64,000 bases of DNA. Origin: Linderina pennispora. Its lineage: Eukaryota > Kickxellomycota > Kickxellomycetes > Kickxellales > Kickxellaceae. The translations under genes and the position numbers were made by a program. The notes under the pieces were generated by a model. That model ran no database searches. It was not told where the DNA came from and saw only the letters and a list, made by a program, of their open reading frames with translations. The stretch spans positions 248,001-312,000 of the forward strand of contig NW_024468262.1 in the NCBI RefSeq assembly GCF_002104995.1, in the 5' to 3' direction. Each line of letters starts with the position of its first letter. Positions within the stretch are counted from its first letter, which is position 1. This document shows, one piece after another, positions 33,388 through 45,367 of this stretch.

Positions 33388-35146
33388 TTAATGTGAAAGG
33401 ATCGAGTGGAGCCTGTGAATGTCGCCGCTACGCAGTATCAGCTCGCGCAGATCCTCGCGAATGTAAATTAGTCCACACACGTTTCCTTGCTTCGCATACG
33501 GAGCCTTTGAGCTCTTCCTCACAATCGACACTGGATCTGCCACTGGGCAAGATGCAAACACGTTGTACTGGCGTTCGGGCGCTACCGTGTCGCCTGCAAA
33601 CTCTACCCACTTGTTTGGCTTGCCAGGGCACAGGTAAAAAGTGTAGCCGTAGGTAGCCGAGGTCTGGCTCCGGAGATACACACCATACGCGGCATACCTC
33701 CATGTGGCTGAGCTGGAATCCGGGTCAGTAATGTACTCGCCTAAGTCTATAGCTGGCGGGTACTCATATGGGTCAGCGTTGCCAGAGTGGCCCTTGGCTT
33801 GACTGCCCGATGGAGAATCTAAGTATATGCGGAGTACAGGTGGGAGGCTGTCAAAGCTGGTCGTTTTGTATGCACTCAATCTGCCCCTTTGTTGGCCACT
33901 GTGCAAGCAGCTGCTGTCCAGAACTCTAGGCCGACAAAAGTCCTCAAAGGACTCGCGCAAATTCAGGCAACCACGCACGGTGAGCTGCAGGGTGTAGAAG
34001 TCCTCGACATCGACGGCTCGAAGTTGAGCATCAGGAGTACAAACTGATGTCCTGACTCGGCCACGGAAAAGCTTGCGTGTTATTCCAGTTGCTACTGTGG
34101 TTTGTAAGGCATCCGCAACGTATTTGTGGACTAGGCTGTCAAACTGCTGACGATTCAAAGCAGTGCACATTTCACCAGCTTCGTGTCTGAGAGCTCTGAC
34201 TAGCTCCCCTATATGCACAAATGTGGTGCTGGTTTCGAGGTTCAGAAACACCCGCTTAATAGCACATATAACCGATCGTGTTGGTGCCAACCCATGAGTG
34301 GGAGCCAGATAAATGGAATGGCGAACCGCCTTCATGTGATATAGTGTTTGGAGGAGTATGCCCAGGTACGGGTAATCTGGGTGTAGACGTATCCCAGCGC
34401 ATCTGGTAATTGGGTACAGTGAGCGCTTCCGTAGTCCCTCGCCCCACATTATCCCTGTTTCATCATAGATGACTCTCACAAATGCGCTGACCCGGACCCG
34501 GCCATGCTCCAGAATCGGCCTGCTGTGCCCATCCAGTATCGACTTGAGGGCTCTGCGCTCAATGAACCTTCCCGACCCATGGAGATTTGAGCCATATGTA
34601 AACCTGTGCTCGAATGCCTGCCTCCAACACACGGACGGGTCAGCAGGATTGGATAAGGCAAGGCAAAAGTATACACATATGTGAGGGTGATCCTTTGTAT
34701 GTTCGCTGTACATACACTCCAAGTAGAGAGACACAAACCCATCCACTTCCTCGTCGACTGGGTAGATGGCAAGCTGGAATTGGTTATCGCTAATGTTGAA
34801 CTTGGCGCACACTCCCTCACGATCCACCTTGGACCAATCTGCTATCTCGCCGTGAATGACCCTGTGTCCTATCTCCTGGTAGCCACGGTACAATGGTAGG
34901 TATTTGTTGAGGAGCCTCTCGTCTAGACGCCCTTTAGTATTTAAGCAGGTTATTGTGTGTATCCTATAAAGTTGCATAGCTTGTGGACTTACTAATTTCA
35001 GCTGAAAGCTTTGTAAATGTCGCATCGCTCTGTCCTGTTAGGTTTGTTGAATCGGTTGGCTCTTCTATTCCGGCCAGTTGCTGGTTTGGGTCGAACTCCG
35101 AATATGCGGGTGGTTCTTCACAGATATACATTGGATTCCGTTGCAT
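33388..35146 (-). CDS. MATH-USP (USP7/Ubp15-like) pseudo-deubiquitinase
   Basis: 565 aa in two exons (34993-35146 and 33388-34931; 61-nt intron, GTAAGT donor). Residues about 55-215 match the MATH/TRAF domain of USP7/Ubp15 and about 228-560 the USP fold, with LLQTLYHMKAVRHSIYLAP, GITRKLFRGRVRT, VEDFYTLQLTV and SLPPVLRIYLDS aligning to USP7 landmarks. The catalytic set is gone: the Cys-box reads GIRLHPDYPYLGILLQ, with Pro239 (codon 34369-34371) at the Cys position; the His-box reads SATYGYTFYL; the following Asp region reads VEFAGD. The C-terminal USP7 UBL domains are missing. A PPAY motif at residues 12-15 could bind WW domains. The intact frame and conserved fold argue for a retained non-catalytic role, perhaps binding USP7-type clients or ubiquitin (inference). 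Confidence 0.82.
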
Positions 35147-36493
35147 TAGCTAGAGGTGGGAGCAGAGGGATGAGTGGTGAACTGCATTCTTGGGTCTGGA
35201 TAGCGTTCTGTCTACACACGCGATTTGCATTACTAGGGTATGAATTTATACTAACATTTCTTTTACTGCGCCGGTACTAATAAACACATCCCGGATCTAC
35301 TATACCTATCTACATGGGCGTTTTACTGCCCGGCAATAATGTAATTTTAGTGCCAGAAGTCAGTGGCTACTATATTCTATATGTCTGCTCTTCTTTCGAC
35401 TTTGTAGCCGTTGATGTAATTGGTGTGTGTTGTGTAAACAGATATTTATTCTTAGAAGTGAATACTGGCCGCTCATTAACGCCTTAGAATACCCACATCC
35501 TTTGTATGTCTTGCAAAAGCTGCTGCTTCAGGATGGGTACATTCAACACAGCATACATCGTTGCACTCGCATACCAGGCCAGAGATTCCATTCAGGGATA
35601 TGTGGTTAGTTGACAGCCAGAGCATACTGATCTAATGGATATGAGAAAGAATGATTGACTACAGGCATTCAAGCCGAGGAAAGAGCGCCTTCTTTCGGCC
35701 GTATATATATATATAAATTAGGGCCACAAAGTAGTGACCCTTGTCGCTTACGCTCATCCTGTCGATGCATGATTTTTGAAGGTGTTCACTAACACTGCCC
35801 CCTATTGACCCGTTGGTATATTCGTGCTTCACATCATTTCCTCACAAAGATAGAGTACAGGCATTTATTTGGTGTAGTTAATATGAAAATGATCTCAATG
35901 ATCTCAGGAACGCTACCCAGTACCTACATCCGTTGCGTAGTCAGCAAATGCAGCAGATTCAGGAAGGCTGCATGCGATGCAGTATGTACAGTTGCAGTCG
36001 CACTTTGGGCTGCATATGCCTTTGAGTACTGTGCAGTTCGTCGACGTGTTAAAGATCATGTATAGAAATGGGGGACTAGCTTATGTGCGCTTTTGACAGA
36101 GAGCGAAATAGAGGAAAAATGAAGGGATTTAGCCCAGGGTATCTTGAAGGCTTATATAGCAAAACAAAACAACTGGCTCCACCAGATCCGAGCCCTGCAA
36201 CAAACACAAGTACTGGGGGCATCACACAGCCCCAAAATGTGCAGCCACACAAAGGAGGTCTATATTGGAAATGTGAACAAATGGCTAGGGCTGCTTCACG
36301 CAATTGCCTGAATTGCTATTGTAGACATCCGCCACAACAATGGCAGCAATACCGCTCACTGCGCTCGATGACAGCATGATCAGCCGCCACCGCAATTGGC
36401 TCCTCAAGCATTTCTGATTTGACTCGTTGCCAGGGCTGGGGCATATATCTTGAAACAGGACATGTGCACTTGGGCTATATTGATGTGGTGCAA
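35147..36493. other. Intergenic region, about 1.35 kb
   Basis: AT-rich relative to neighbours, with a (TA)n run near 35,702-35,716. Short frames such as 35,882-36,065 on the plus strand (membrane-like ALWAAYAFEYCAV) have no recognised family and I do not call them genes. Confidence 0.5.
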
Positions 36494-38182
36494 CTATGGC
36501 GGAAGGAGCGGATCGATCACATAGGGAATCACCTTGACTCTCGATTTCCGGATGGCAAAATAGTTTTCAAAGACTGGGACAGCACGTGGGTGGATGGCCA
36601 GTGTGCGTAGCAGTGGCAGGCGTGAGACAATGGCCGAGACTGCATTCCCGTTGAACGTGCCGGCCATATTGATGCGCAGCTCCGAAACCCGTGAGTCTTT
36701 TAGGCTATCCAGTATTTCGGGGTCGCTGTTGGCGAGAGCCAGGCTGCTGCGGCTCGGAACACCCGTGTGCTGATATATCCTCATAGCAGCTTCGCTTGGT
36801 ATCCAGAAATTGGAATCGAAGTTATCTGGATCCATGGACTGGCAGTGAACGTCGAGTTTGCGTAGCACGGGCAGCTTCCGGACAAGAATCGCAATTTTCA
36901 TTGGCGAAGCACGCTCGGCGGTGATTCGAAGGTGCTCCATATTTGGCCATGGAAGCGAAACAGGGAATGGAACAGGGACACCGGCCATGAACACCAAGCG
37001 TGCAACAGAGCCAACCAAATAGAACTTTTTCATAGTGTCTTCCGGGTATCGGGCGTCGCGCGGTGCGCCATTTGTAAGTGAGCGGAGAGAGAAGGCCTTA
37101 GCGTGCCGGATGATCTTTGGATCAATGTTTACAAAGCCTTCAATGGGTTCATGGATATCGAGTATAGACAGTGGCTGGCCATGGAACAGGGTGAACAAAT
37201 CGTAGTAGCTGCGGGTAGAATTCCGGACAAACAGGTGCCACAGCACAGGGAGCTGTAGGGTGTAGGGCCAGATGTCACGGTGTACAGGGTTAAATGGTCC
37301 AGGCAAGAAATGGAAGGACATCCGCTCTAACTTGGGAAAGCTAATTTCAAACTTGCCCTCCTCGGCAAAGAACTTTAGAGGTATCTTATCCTTTATGTTA
37401 TATATGTCCAGAATCTTCAGCTTGTCCGTACGAAAAGGCAGCTGCCCTTGGCAAACTTCCAGATAGTTTGCGCATATTCTGAGAACAGCGAGGTTGTCTA
37501 TCGAGCGATGCCGGCAGACTTCCAGCATGGGCAGGAATCCTTCGAACTCTGCAAGCTGTGACAGGTAGAGCGCATTTGTCTCCTGCACCAATCTAGCTTT
37601 TCCAGCGAGATACAGATATGATCTAGATGCCTCTGTTATCCCTTCCAGATCGCGCCTGTACCGTATGTGATTGATGTTGGGGAGGTGGCGGCTGAATGCT
37701 GCCAGGTTATTGTGCATGTCGGCCACGCTCTGCAAGTGATCCTGGTTGTGGCCCACGGTTGCTATGCCATCGCCGCTGAACTGTATCCATCTGATTTGCT
37801 TCAGGCTGTGGCGGTCAAAGCCGAGATGCGCCATGGCCTCGCCAATACGCTGGCGACCCTTGCAATCCTCGGGCACGACGATGTGGCACGACAGAAACCT
37901 GTTGACATTTGGTGATAGCATAGCCAGGTGCAGGTTGGTCCACCACTTTGTCGAATGTTTACATGGGCTGTCACCGGGTATACAGCGGCCAGAGATACCC
38001 CGTTTGATGATCACTGCTGTGGTTAGGTGGTCTGGCAAGCACGGGTATAATCGCTTGGACACTAGAGCCAGGCGGATGGCTGTGCCGAGGTATTCTGAGC
38101 TGGTCGAGTCATGGGCATGCTCTGCAAGGACGTAGGCGTAGACCCTTTTAAATATTTTGATCCACGGGTCGGGAGAAGTCAT
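36494..38182 (-). CDS. F-box/LRR-like protein of the lineage-specific type, copy 2
   Basis: 562 aa, unbroken, from the ATG at 38182 (MTSPDPWIKIFKRVYAYVLA). The first 70 residues form a helical F-box-like start (GTAIRLALVSKRLYPCLPDH). Irregular leucine-rich repeats follow (LRICANYLEV, LKILDIYNIK, FPKLERMSFHFLP, LPVLRKLDVHC, SRLPLLRTLAIHP). The F-box assignment rests on position and the VSKRL-type core, not on a strong motif match. The likely role is an SCF-type adaptor; substrate unknown. It has the same layout as the broken gene at 16720-18325, and such genes are numerous in Kickxellales as far as I know. Confidence 0.6.
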   Translation of the reverse strand: MTSPDPWIKIFKRVYAYVLAEHAHDSTSSEYLGTAIRLALVSKRLYPCLPDHLTTAVIIKRGISGRCIPGDSPCKHSTKWWTNLHLAMLSPNVNRFLSCHIVVPEDCKGRQRIGEAMAHLGFDRHSLKQIRWIQFSGDGIATVGHNQDHLQSVADMHNNLAAFSRHLPNINHIRYRRDLEGITEASRSYLYLAGKARLVQETNALYLSQLAEFEGFLPMLEVCRHRSIDNLAVLRICANYLEVCQGQLPFRTDKLKILDIYNIKDKIPLKFFAEEGKFEISFPKLERMSFHFLPGPFNPVHRDIWPYTLQLPVLWHLFVRNSTRSYYDLFTLFHGQPLSILDIHEPIEGFVNIDPKIIRHAKAFSLRSLTNGAPRDARYPEDTMKKFYLVGSVARLVFMAGVPVPFPVSLPWPNMEHLRITAERASPMKIAILVRKLPVLRKLDVHCQSMDPDNFDSNFWIPSEAAMRIYQHTGVPSRSSLALANSDPEILDSLKDSRVSELRINMAGTFNGNAVSAIVSRLPLLRTLAIHPRAVPVFENYFAIRKSRVKVIPYVIDPLLPP

Positions 38183-39158
38183 AGCAATATTAAGGTATAA
38201 ATGAAATAGAGTACGTAAAATGACAAGGAAGGGTGTAGGAGTGGACAAGGGATGGGCAAGAAAGAGGGATCCAGCAATAGGCTGGCTGTTAAATGAGAAA
38301 CAGGATCTTGTCACTGGTGAGAGTCGAGCGTAAAAATAGCAGCCGCATGCTTATGTGTCAGCTTCCATACACGAGATGTGCAAAGCATCGCTGTGCACCA
38401 GAACGATCCCACGTCAGGCCTTTTTACAAGTGCGGAGTAGAAACCAAGAGAATCAGGCGTGTACCACCACGTCAGCACATAAACATGCTACTTTGTAGCG
38501 AGCGGTTGCGTCGATGACAGCAGCTTGACAGAGATGCACACGTCGTGCATTGTAGAATCAGCGGAAATGAGGGGTGGGCATGTGCCCAGCTAATAACCAT
38601 GCATAATACATGTGCTATTGGGGGCACGGGTCCGCTTATTGTACCAATAGGTAAATGCCTAATTGCAAGAATATGCGGGGGTAGCTGCACATACGCATTT
38701 ACAAAACATTGGTGTCACCTTCCCAAGCCATCAGGAGTGGGCCAGACGGGCATGCAGACGCTGCATTCCTGGCTCGGCCATGTAGAGATCAGCAGCGAGT
38801 TTGCACTCTCCCCATCCCTAAAAAAAGCTGTTTGCAAGGGACGCTTCACTTTCCCGCTGGACGCAGCAGAGAAAAAAAGGGCAAGCAGAAGCAGAAGCTA
38901 TCAGCCATAGAAAAAGCAGCGTCAGCACAAACACCTAGAGTGCTTGCACGTTTGTGGGCAGCAATCCACACAAGTATCCTGGGTTTGCTCATAAGGATAT
39001 GCTGTGCCCCTGATTGCACCCACAAAGGGCTCTGATTGCAGCCCCGCGACATATCGTTCCCATGGATTTTTTTTGGGCTTGCCTGTAGAACAGCATGGCC
39101 TGCATCTCTTTTCAAACCACACGCCAAACAGCATAGCCCATCAATCCCTTCGCATCCA
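38183..39158. other. Divergent promoter region, F-box-like gene / INTS4
   Basis: About 1 kb with no recognised gene; it serves the divergent genes at 38182 (minus) and 39159 (plus). Confidence 0.5.
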
Positions 39159-42100
39159 ATGAAACGTGCATTATCGCAGGCCAGCACGCCAGGCACATAC
39201 GGCGACAGCGGCGATGAAAGCCATGGTAGCTCGGTTGGCAGTCCGGCATCCAGCACAGCTGGCGACACAGTGATTCCCTTTGAGTCGTATGAGGATGTGC
39301 ACTCCACTATGGTGTCGCTGAAGGGGCTACGCAGCGACCACGACGTGCGCAGAGTGGCACGGCGCGCTATGGTGTCATTGCGCACGATTGAACTACCGAT
39401 CTCTGTCCGGCAGCTGGTTGTGCGGCTGGCGACCCAGCTGTGCACATGTCCGGCAACAAACTCTATAAAAATTCTGACGGGTTTGGTGGGCGCACTGGGC
39501 AGCAGCGAGCCAGCAGTGCGCTGCGAGATATACCAGGCGATGGCCCACCTGCACGAGCTGAAGAACATCTTCAAGTCAGAGCAGCTGCCCGAAAACATCC
39601 ACGGCACGCTGAGTGGTGCGCTACTTGGCGACCTAAACCACACTCAGCATCACCTGCGGTGTGCGGTGCTGGCAGTCATTCCCATTGTCAGGCCGCATGG
39701 AATCGAGTCTGACAGCGCGGTGTTCGACACAGTTTGCCGATACTCAATGGACTCCCACCCAAAGGTGCGGCAGCAGGCGCTCAATGTAATCTTGCACCAG
39801 CACTTGGCTGGCGTCGAGCTGCCGGTGGAAATGTACGACGAGTGCGTGGTGGCAACCAAAGATGACTTTGAGCAGGTGCGGTTAGTGGCGGTGGAGCTGG
39901 TGTGGGCCATCAGCAGTGTCTATCCAGAGCACCCAGTGGTGATCCACAAGTACAAGGTCACAGAGACCATCAGGCTGCTGGACGACGCGTTCGTCAAGCT
40001 CTGCGATATGGTCAACGACAGCTCGACAGTGGTGCGGCAGCGCGCGTGCGCGATTCTGGGCCGGTTCAAGAATGTCGACATCAAATTCCTCTCGCAGACG
40101 TTCAGCAAGCAGGTGATGTCGCACCTCCGACGCTTCGTGCCGCGCGGGCCTCGTGGCCGCGGCCGTGGCCGTGGAAGCAAGGGACAGCCAGCAAAGTCGC
40201 ATATCCCGACGCCCGAGGGCGACGCCGATGTGGAATCGGATGAGTTCAAGCTGCTGGACTCGGGAGCGGCAGGCGCCTTTGTCCATGGCCTTGAGGACGA
40301 GTTCCAGGAAGTCCGGGATGCTGCGATCGAGTCAATCACCGAGCTCAGCGGTGCGAGCGCAGAGTTTGCGGGGAAGGCGGTCGATTTCCTTGTCGACATG
40401 TTCAACGACAGCAGCGACCGGGTGCGCCAGTGTGCAATCCGCGCGCTTCTGGCTATTGGCACGCGCACGCCGCTGAGCCTCACTGAAGAGCAGATGCTGA
40501 TTGCCGTGTCGGCCATGAAAGACGCTAGCGGCACGGTGCGGCACGGGATTTATGGTGTACTGGGCGTGTCGATTCTGGCCAAACCCGAGTGGATGGAGAC
40601 GCTGATGGAGGCCTTCAAGGCTAACCTGGAGCGCTACCCTGACGACCAGATGCCCATCTACAAGGCGCTGCAGGCCCTAGGACGCCGCCACCCGACCATC
40701 ATTACCAGCCATGAGGTCGTGCGCAATTTGCTGGGCATCAGCAGGGACTATTTGAATCGGGAGCCACGCCTCGACGATGTCTACTATGCAGGTGTAGTCA
40801 TTCTGGTGATGAATGCGCCGCTGGAATCCCGACTAACGCTCCACAGGGTGCTGCCAGAGTTCGTCTATAGCCACCTGCCGTATTTGCGCGACAAGTATCC
40901 CGACTGCATGCCACACGATCTCATTGACTGTGTGCCCAACAAGTACCCGTTTGTTAAGCAGATGCTACAGAGGCCACAAAAGGTGGCCGGCATCAACCAG
41001 CTGGTGGCCGAGGACTTCAAGGCAGAGCTTGCAGCAGGCGTCGGTGGCCTGAAGAAGTGTCTGAGCGAGATAGCTGACCGCTCGCTGCAAGTAGATGTGT
41101 CTGCTGAGCTCGTTTCACACAGAATCAACGTGCTGGAAAAGTTCGCGGAGCAGGGCAAGTTGCCCGCGGTTGACGATCTGACAGTGGACTATGCGCGCAT
41201 CGTCGTGGATGCGCTGCTGGCCAAGCCGTTGGCAGGCAGCCCCTTGCGACGTGCCGAATCGCTGAATCTGGCTGCGCAGATCATGCGGCAGGCATACAAG
41301 CTCGAATGTACTACGCTGGGACTGTCACCACAAAGCCGCCTGGCGCTGGTGTACCTGCGGTTGTTTGCCCATGCGGTCTGGCTAAGCTCGCTAGCAGCTG
41401 GAGGCTGCGCCAGACGCGTGGTTGAACTTGCTAGATCCGATTTTCTTCTCCGAGCACAGCGCACAGATGGATCTTTTGCAGCGAGATGGTCTTGCGGCTT
41501 CAGGACTCGCGCAGTTGCTGAGAGACCTCGAGACACAGGCGGGCGAGGGACGCAGCAGCAGCGCTAGTGAGGCAGATGTGGTGGACCTGCTGCCGCTAGC
41601 TGCCTTGACGGCATTCATCGAAGGGTTCAGGCCACTTGAGTTCATAGCCCACGGCCAGTGCCAGCGCACTGCTGCTCGGTTTGCCCAGCCAGCCTCCTGC
41701 GCGATGCACACTGGAGTTCAACCACATATTCCCAGTCAACCTGCCGTTCGGTGCTTCCTTCGAATGGCTAGCCCACCGCCAGCAGATCGTTGTCGTTGTG
41801 CGTCTGCCGACGCAACAGGCAGTAGTCCCATGTACCGCCATTGGAGGAGTTTGTGCCACAGTCGCAGTTGCATTGGCAGCTGGACTGGCAGGTTCCTGTA
41901 CTGCTGCCGCTGGGCTCCGGCGAGGAGACGGCAGTCGAGTTGGCAATAGCTATGCGCTGCGCTGCCGACGTGCCTGTGTGGGATTCAATGGTTGTTCGCG
42001 GACAGGACGTGTCCCGCACGTTTGGGACAGACGAGTACTACAGACTGGCTGGCGACGATGCCGAGCAGTTTGTCAGTGTGGAAATCTCCGAGAAGCCGCT

Positions 42101-42161
42101 GCAGGTGGGCGTTAACCCGGTGCAGTTCAAGCCGCCGGCTACAGCGCAGACGCGGATCTGA
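39159..42161 (+). CDS. INTS4: Integrator complex subunit 4 (INTS4)-like HEAT-repeat protein
   Basis: About 1,000 aa. The ATG at 39159 (MKRALSQASTPGTYGD) is chosen; the open frame before it has no ATG. HEAT repeats fill residues 40-700, with INTS4-type landmarks LSQTFSKQVMSHLRR and GAFVHGLEDEFQEVRDAAIE, then DFLVDMFNDSSDRVRQ. An Arg-Gly tract (RGPRGRGRGRGSKGQ, about 40,145-40,190) sits in a loop between repeats. The C-terminal part (LEFNHIFPVNLPFGASFEWL, QVPVLLPLGS) matches the beta-sandwich end of INTS4. Frame changes occur near 41,400, 41,695 and 41,835. INTS4 forms the cleavage module with INTS9/INTS11 for snRNA 3'-end formation and promoter-proximal termination. Integrator is lost in Dikarya, so the gene supports an early-diverging fungus. 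Confidence 0.82.
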
Positions 42162-42250
42162 CATGGGCACAGGGAGGGTTGAGCATTCGGATTTTACTCC
42201 AAAAGATTTGCTAGAAAAATTGTCACTTTTTAAAAGCCTGTGCCTTCCGA

Positions 42251-44545
42251 CTATGGACGGCCCACAAAGTCGGCGACCTTGTGATGGCTGCGGCCCAGGT
42301 TGTCCAGATCCTTGACCTTGTAGATGCGAACCATCCAGTTCTCCGACGTGAACGCCTCCTCAAAGTTGTCGACGGTGACCTCGGTTGGCAGCGGCTGGCG
42401 GCGCACGCGGTCCATGCCCTGGCCGCCCATGACGCTGCTGAAGCGGTAGTACGAGAGCTTGTGCATCAGCGAGCGCTTCATCGTCGGGCTGGCATCGTCG
42501 CCGATCGAGTACTGGCCGCGGCCTGTGAAGAACGCATTCTCCTCGACGTCGTCCGGGTACACGCCCTGGGCAATGCGGATCATCCACAGGAACTTGTTGA
42601 TGTCGTCGCCCGAGTACCCGAGCATACCGCCAAACACAACCAGCACATAGTCGACGTCGTGGCGCCGGGCCAGCTCATACGCAGTGTCTTCGTCCGAGGC
42701 CAGGATCTTGCCGACGGTAGCGATATGCGTGTTGTTCCACGTGTTGTTGTCAACAAGGGTGGTTCTGTCCGCCATGCCCGCCAGCTGGTACCCGTAGTCC
42801 CACCATGACAGGACCTTGGCGTCGGGCTTGGTGTTTTGGCGCAGCCAGTAGTAGGCCTCACGGAAGTCATCGATGATGTGCTGCGAGCCGTCGGGCGACC
42901 GCGATGCCAGCACGACGGAAGGCGACGAATACGCGTTGGAGGTCACCCAGCTGCAGTGCCACTGGAACATGAACAGGAGGTACAGGAAGTTGGCCATCAC
43001 CACGAGCTTCGGGAGCAGTGCGCTAGAACTTCTTCATTCCAACGCTCATCTCCAGGTGCGGTTGCTGGCTTGCTCGAGGGTGCCGGCTCACTTTTCGCTG
43101 GCTCCTCGGTCTTCTCGCTCTTCTTGCCCTTGCCCTTCTTTCCACTCTTGCTAACAGAGATCTGTTCAGCTGCAGGGACACCAGCGACAGCCTCAGTCTT
43201 GGCCACAGGCACCGCCTCAGCCTCGGATCCGGCCGCTTCGACATCCTTGACATTCAAGTAAGTCTCGAAACACATTGGCAATGGCAATGCCAGCCATCAC
43301 GCACACGAATTGGCGTCAGAGTCAGGATCAGACGCACCATGACGCCGGCAAAGTACGCGGCGAAGATCGAGTAGAGAATCAGGAACACGTGGTTGTCGGT
43401 CAGCTCGCGGAAGCTGAAGAAAATACCGGCCGGCAGGAGCCAGATCAGGAAGTTCAGGTCAAAGAAGAAGTTGGGCCACGGAGTCGGCTGGTGCTCGGAC
43501 ACTGACGCGATGATCGGAATGTGGATCTTGGCATAGCCGGTATCCCACAGCGAGTAGAAGCGGCCGGTCCACTGGCGCAATCACGCCGCTCATGGTCAGC
43601 AGAACCAGGCCGCCAAGTCCAACCACAAACAGCGACACAACAGCGCCGCGCAGCAGAACCTGGAAGTGGTGCTGGGGCACCAAGGTGCGCGCAAAATGGG
43701 CGAACGCAACCAGCTGCAGGAGGCCAAATGTGCCCAGCGCCGCCATGTGCTCGCTGGTGCGCGTCGGCTGGAATCCGACGAACGGGATCTGCATGCTAGC
43801 TAGGGTGCCCAGCACGTAGAATGTCGAATACGACACATACAGTCGGTTGCTGTACCGGCCCATGGCCAGCAGCGCAAACACATGCAGCGGGATCAGGTTG
43901 ATAATGAACACGTATCCGCCCCACGCCGACACCATGTAGAAATAGAACACAGCAGTCAGCGCTGCGTACAGCGCCGAGCCCAAGCCGCACCGACCGCAGC
44001 CACAGGAAGAAGGTGAACACGAGCAGGAAGATCGCAATCCCCTCGTTGTCGTACGAGCCAGCAACCGACCGCGAGATGTATCCAGGTGCCACGCCAATGA
44101 ACGCTGCCGCCAGCAAACCAGCTGTTGCGTTCTTGACTTCCTTGCCCATATGGTACGTGGCAATGGCTGTAAACGCCGAGAACACGGGCGCCAGGAACAC
44201 GCACACATTGCGGATATCCACAGGAATGTTCAGAAAGTGCAGCGCATTGTAGATCGTCGCCGATGTCACCATGATGCCAGGATACACTGTGCCGCCAACA
44301 ACACGGCCCAGCGGGTACCAGGCCGTCTCATCGAACCAGTTCCAGAAGCTGTCGAATCCGTTGTTTACGAGGTACTTTGTCGTGCGGAAATTGAACCAAG
44401 GGTCGAACTCGTGGATGATGGACTCGAACCGAATTACCGAGTACAAGCGGCTGCCAATAGCAACCACTGAAATCAGGCCGAGAATAGCAATCCGCAACAG
44501 CGACAGCTGCTCGGCCGCCGCCAGTCCTAATACTTTTCGCGCCAT
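42251..44545 (-). CDS. STT3: STT3, catalytic subunit of oligosaccharyltransferase
   Basis: About 763 aa, multi-pass ER membrane enzyme transferring the dolichol-linked glycan to Asn in N-x-S/T sites. Motifs: IHEFDPWFNFRTTKYL (first acidic motif), SVAGSYDNEGIAIF, MVSAWGGYVFIINLIPLHVF, SVSEHQPTPWPNFFFD, the catalytic VLSWWDYGYQLAG and VDNNTWNNTHIATVGKILAS. The ATG is at 44545. Four one-base insertions (near 43,993, 43,578, 43,305 and 43,268) and one -1 shift (near 43,015) interrupt it; the net change of three keeps the total divisible by three. The segment at 43,020-43,250 encodes a Lys/Glu-rich insert (KKGKGKKSEKTEEPAKSEP) before the last membrane segment. Convergent with INTS4 (89 bp). Confidence 0.93.
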
Positions 44546-45367
44546 TGCTTGAGAGAAACAGAAAATATCCCCAGAATAGAAAGCCTAGACGAGTGTTTGG
44601 AGAGACAACGTAGACTGACAGCAAAGGCTGGGTATGAAAACATGCCTATATGCGGGAGACCCAAGACCGTGGACCCGGTCCAATCAGCAACGCCTGCATC
44701 ACATCCTGTGATTTCGATTACCGCTGAGGAGATTAAGGGGCTTTATGCCCAATGGCCGTATATACTCCATCCAGCTGTTAACGAACATATATCTGCTATC
44801 TCAACATCACACAAACCCGCTGCTATACACATACGTCGTATGCTGCCCCAGCTACCAGCAACATAGCTCATCCGGGGTGTGTTACGGTGGGGGCGAGCGA
44901 ACAAGCTGAGCCCAAAAATTAGCGTGATTACGGCTACTGAAGCCTCTCGCTGAGTTATATCAGAAGAGGTATAGGAAATCGGTATTGGCTAAGGGTGAGG
45001 CTCTTTACTTTTATGAAAGCCTGTCACTCCTGGCCAGCTCTTTTTCAGCCATCTAAACAGTTGTCCCAGTAACATACACCATGGATGAGCAACCCCCAAT
45101 GCGACATGTGCCACACATTCTCATCCCCTATGCTTGTATCCACATTGAAACAGCAAAGAGGGATGTGGTGAACTTGCTAAAAAAACACTCATTAAATGGA
45201 CGCATACTAAATGAAGACTGGCTGTCTGGTGTCTACTGCACCCCCATGCATTCTGTATGGTACTAGTTCCCGCCAACAGGTTGGGCACGTATATTTATAC
45301 AACTGGCTTATATATTTGAAGCGGCAACATTCCATATACGCAATGCATATGAGATGATGTATCGCTA
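44546..45367. other. Intergenic region with weak small frames
   Basis: Two short plus-strand frames are open, 44,642-44,866 (MPICGRPKTVDPVQS) and 45,081-45,266 (MDEQPPMRHVPHILIP). Neither has a recognised domain, conserved neighbour or codon pattern strong enough for a gene call. The first overlaps the STT3 promoter side. Confidence 0.35.

Noticed and set aside
45081-45266. 61-codon plus-strand ORF
   Set aside because: ATG-initiated but without domain, homologue or supporting context; too short to call.
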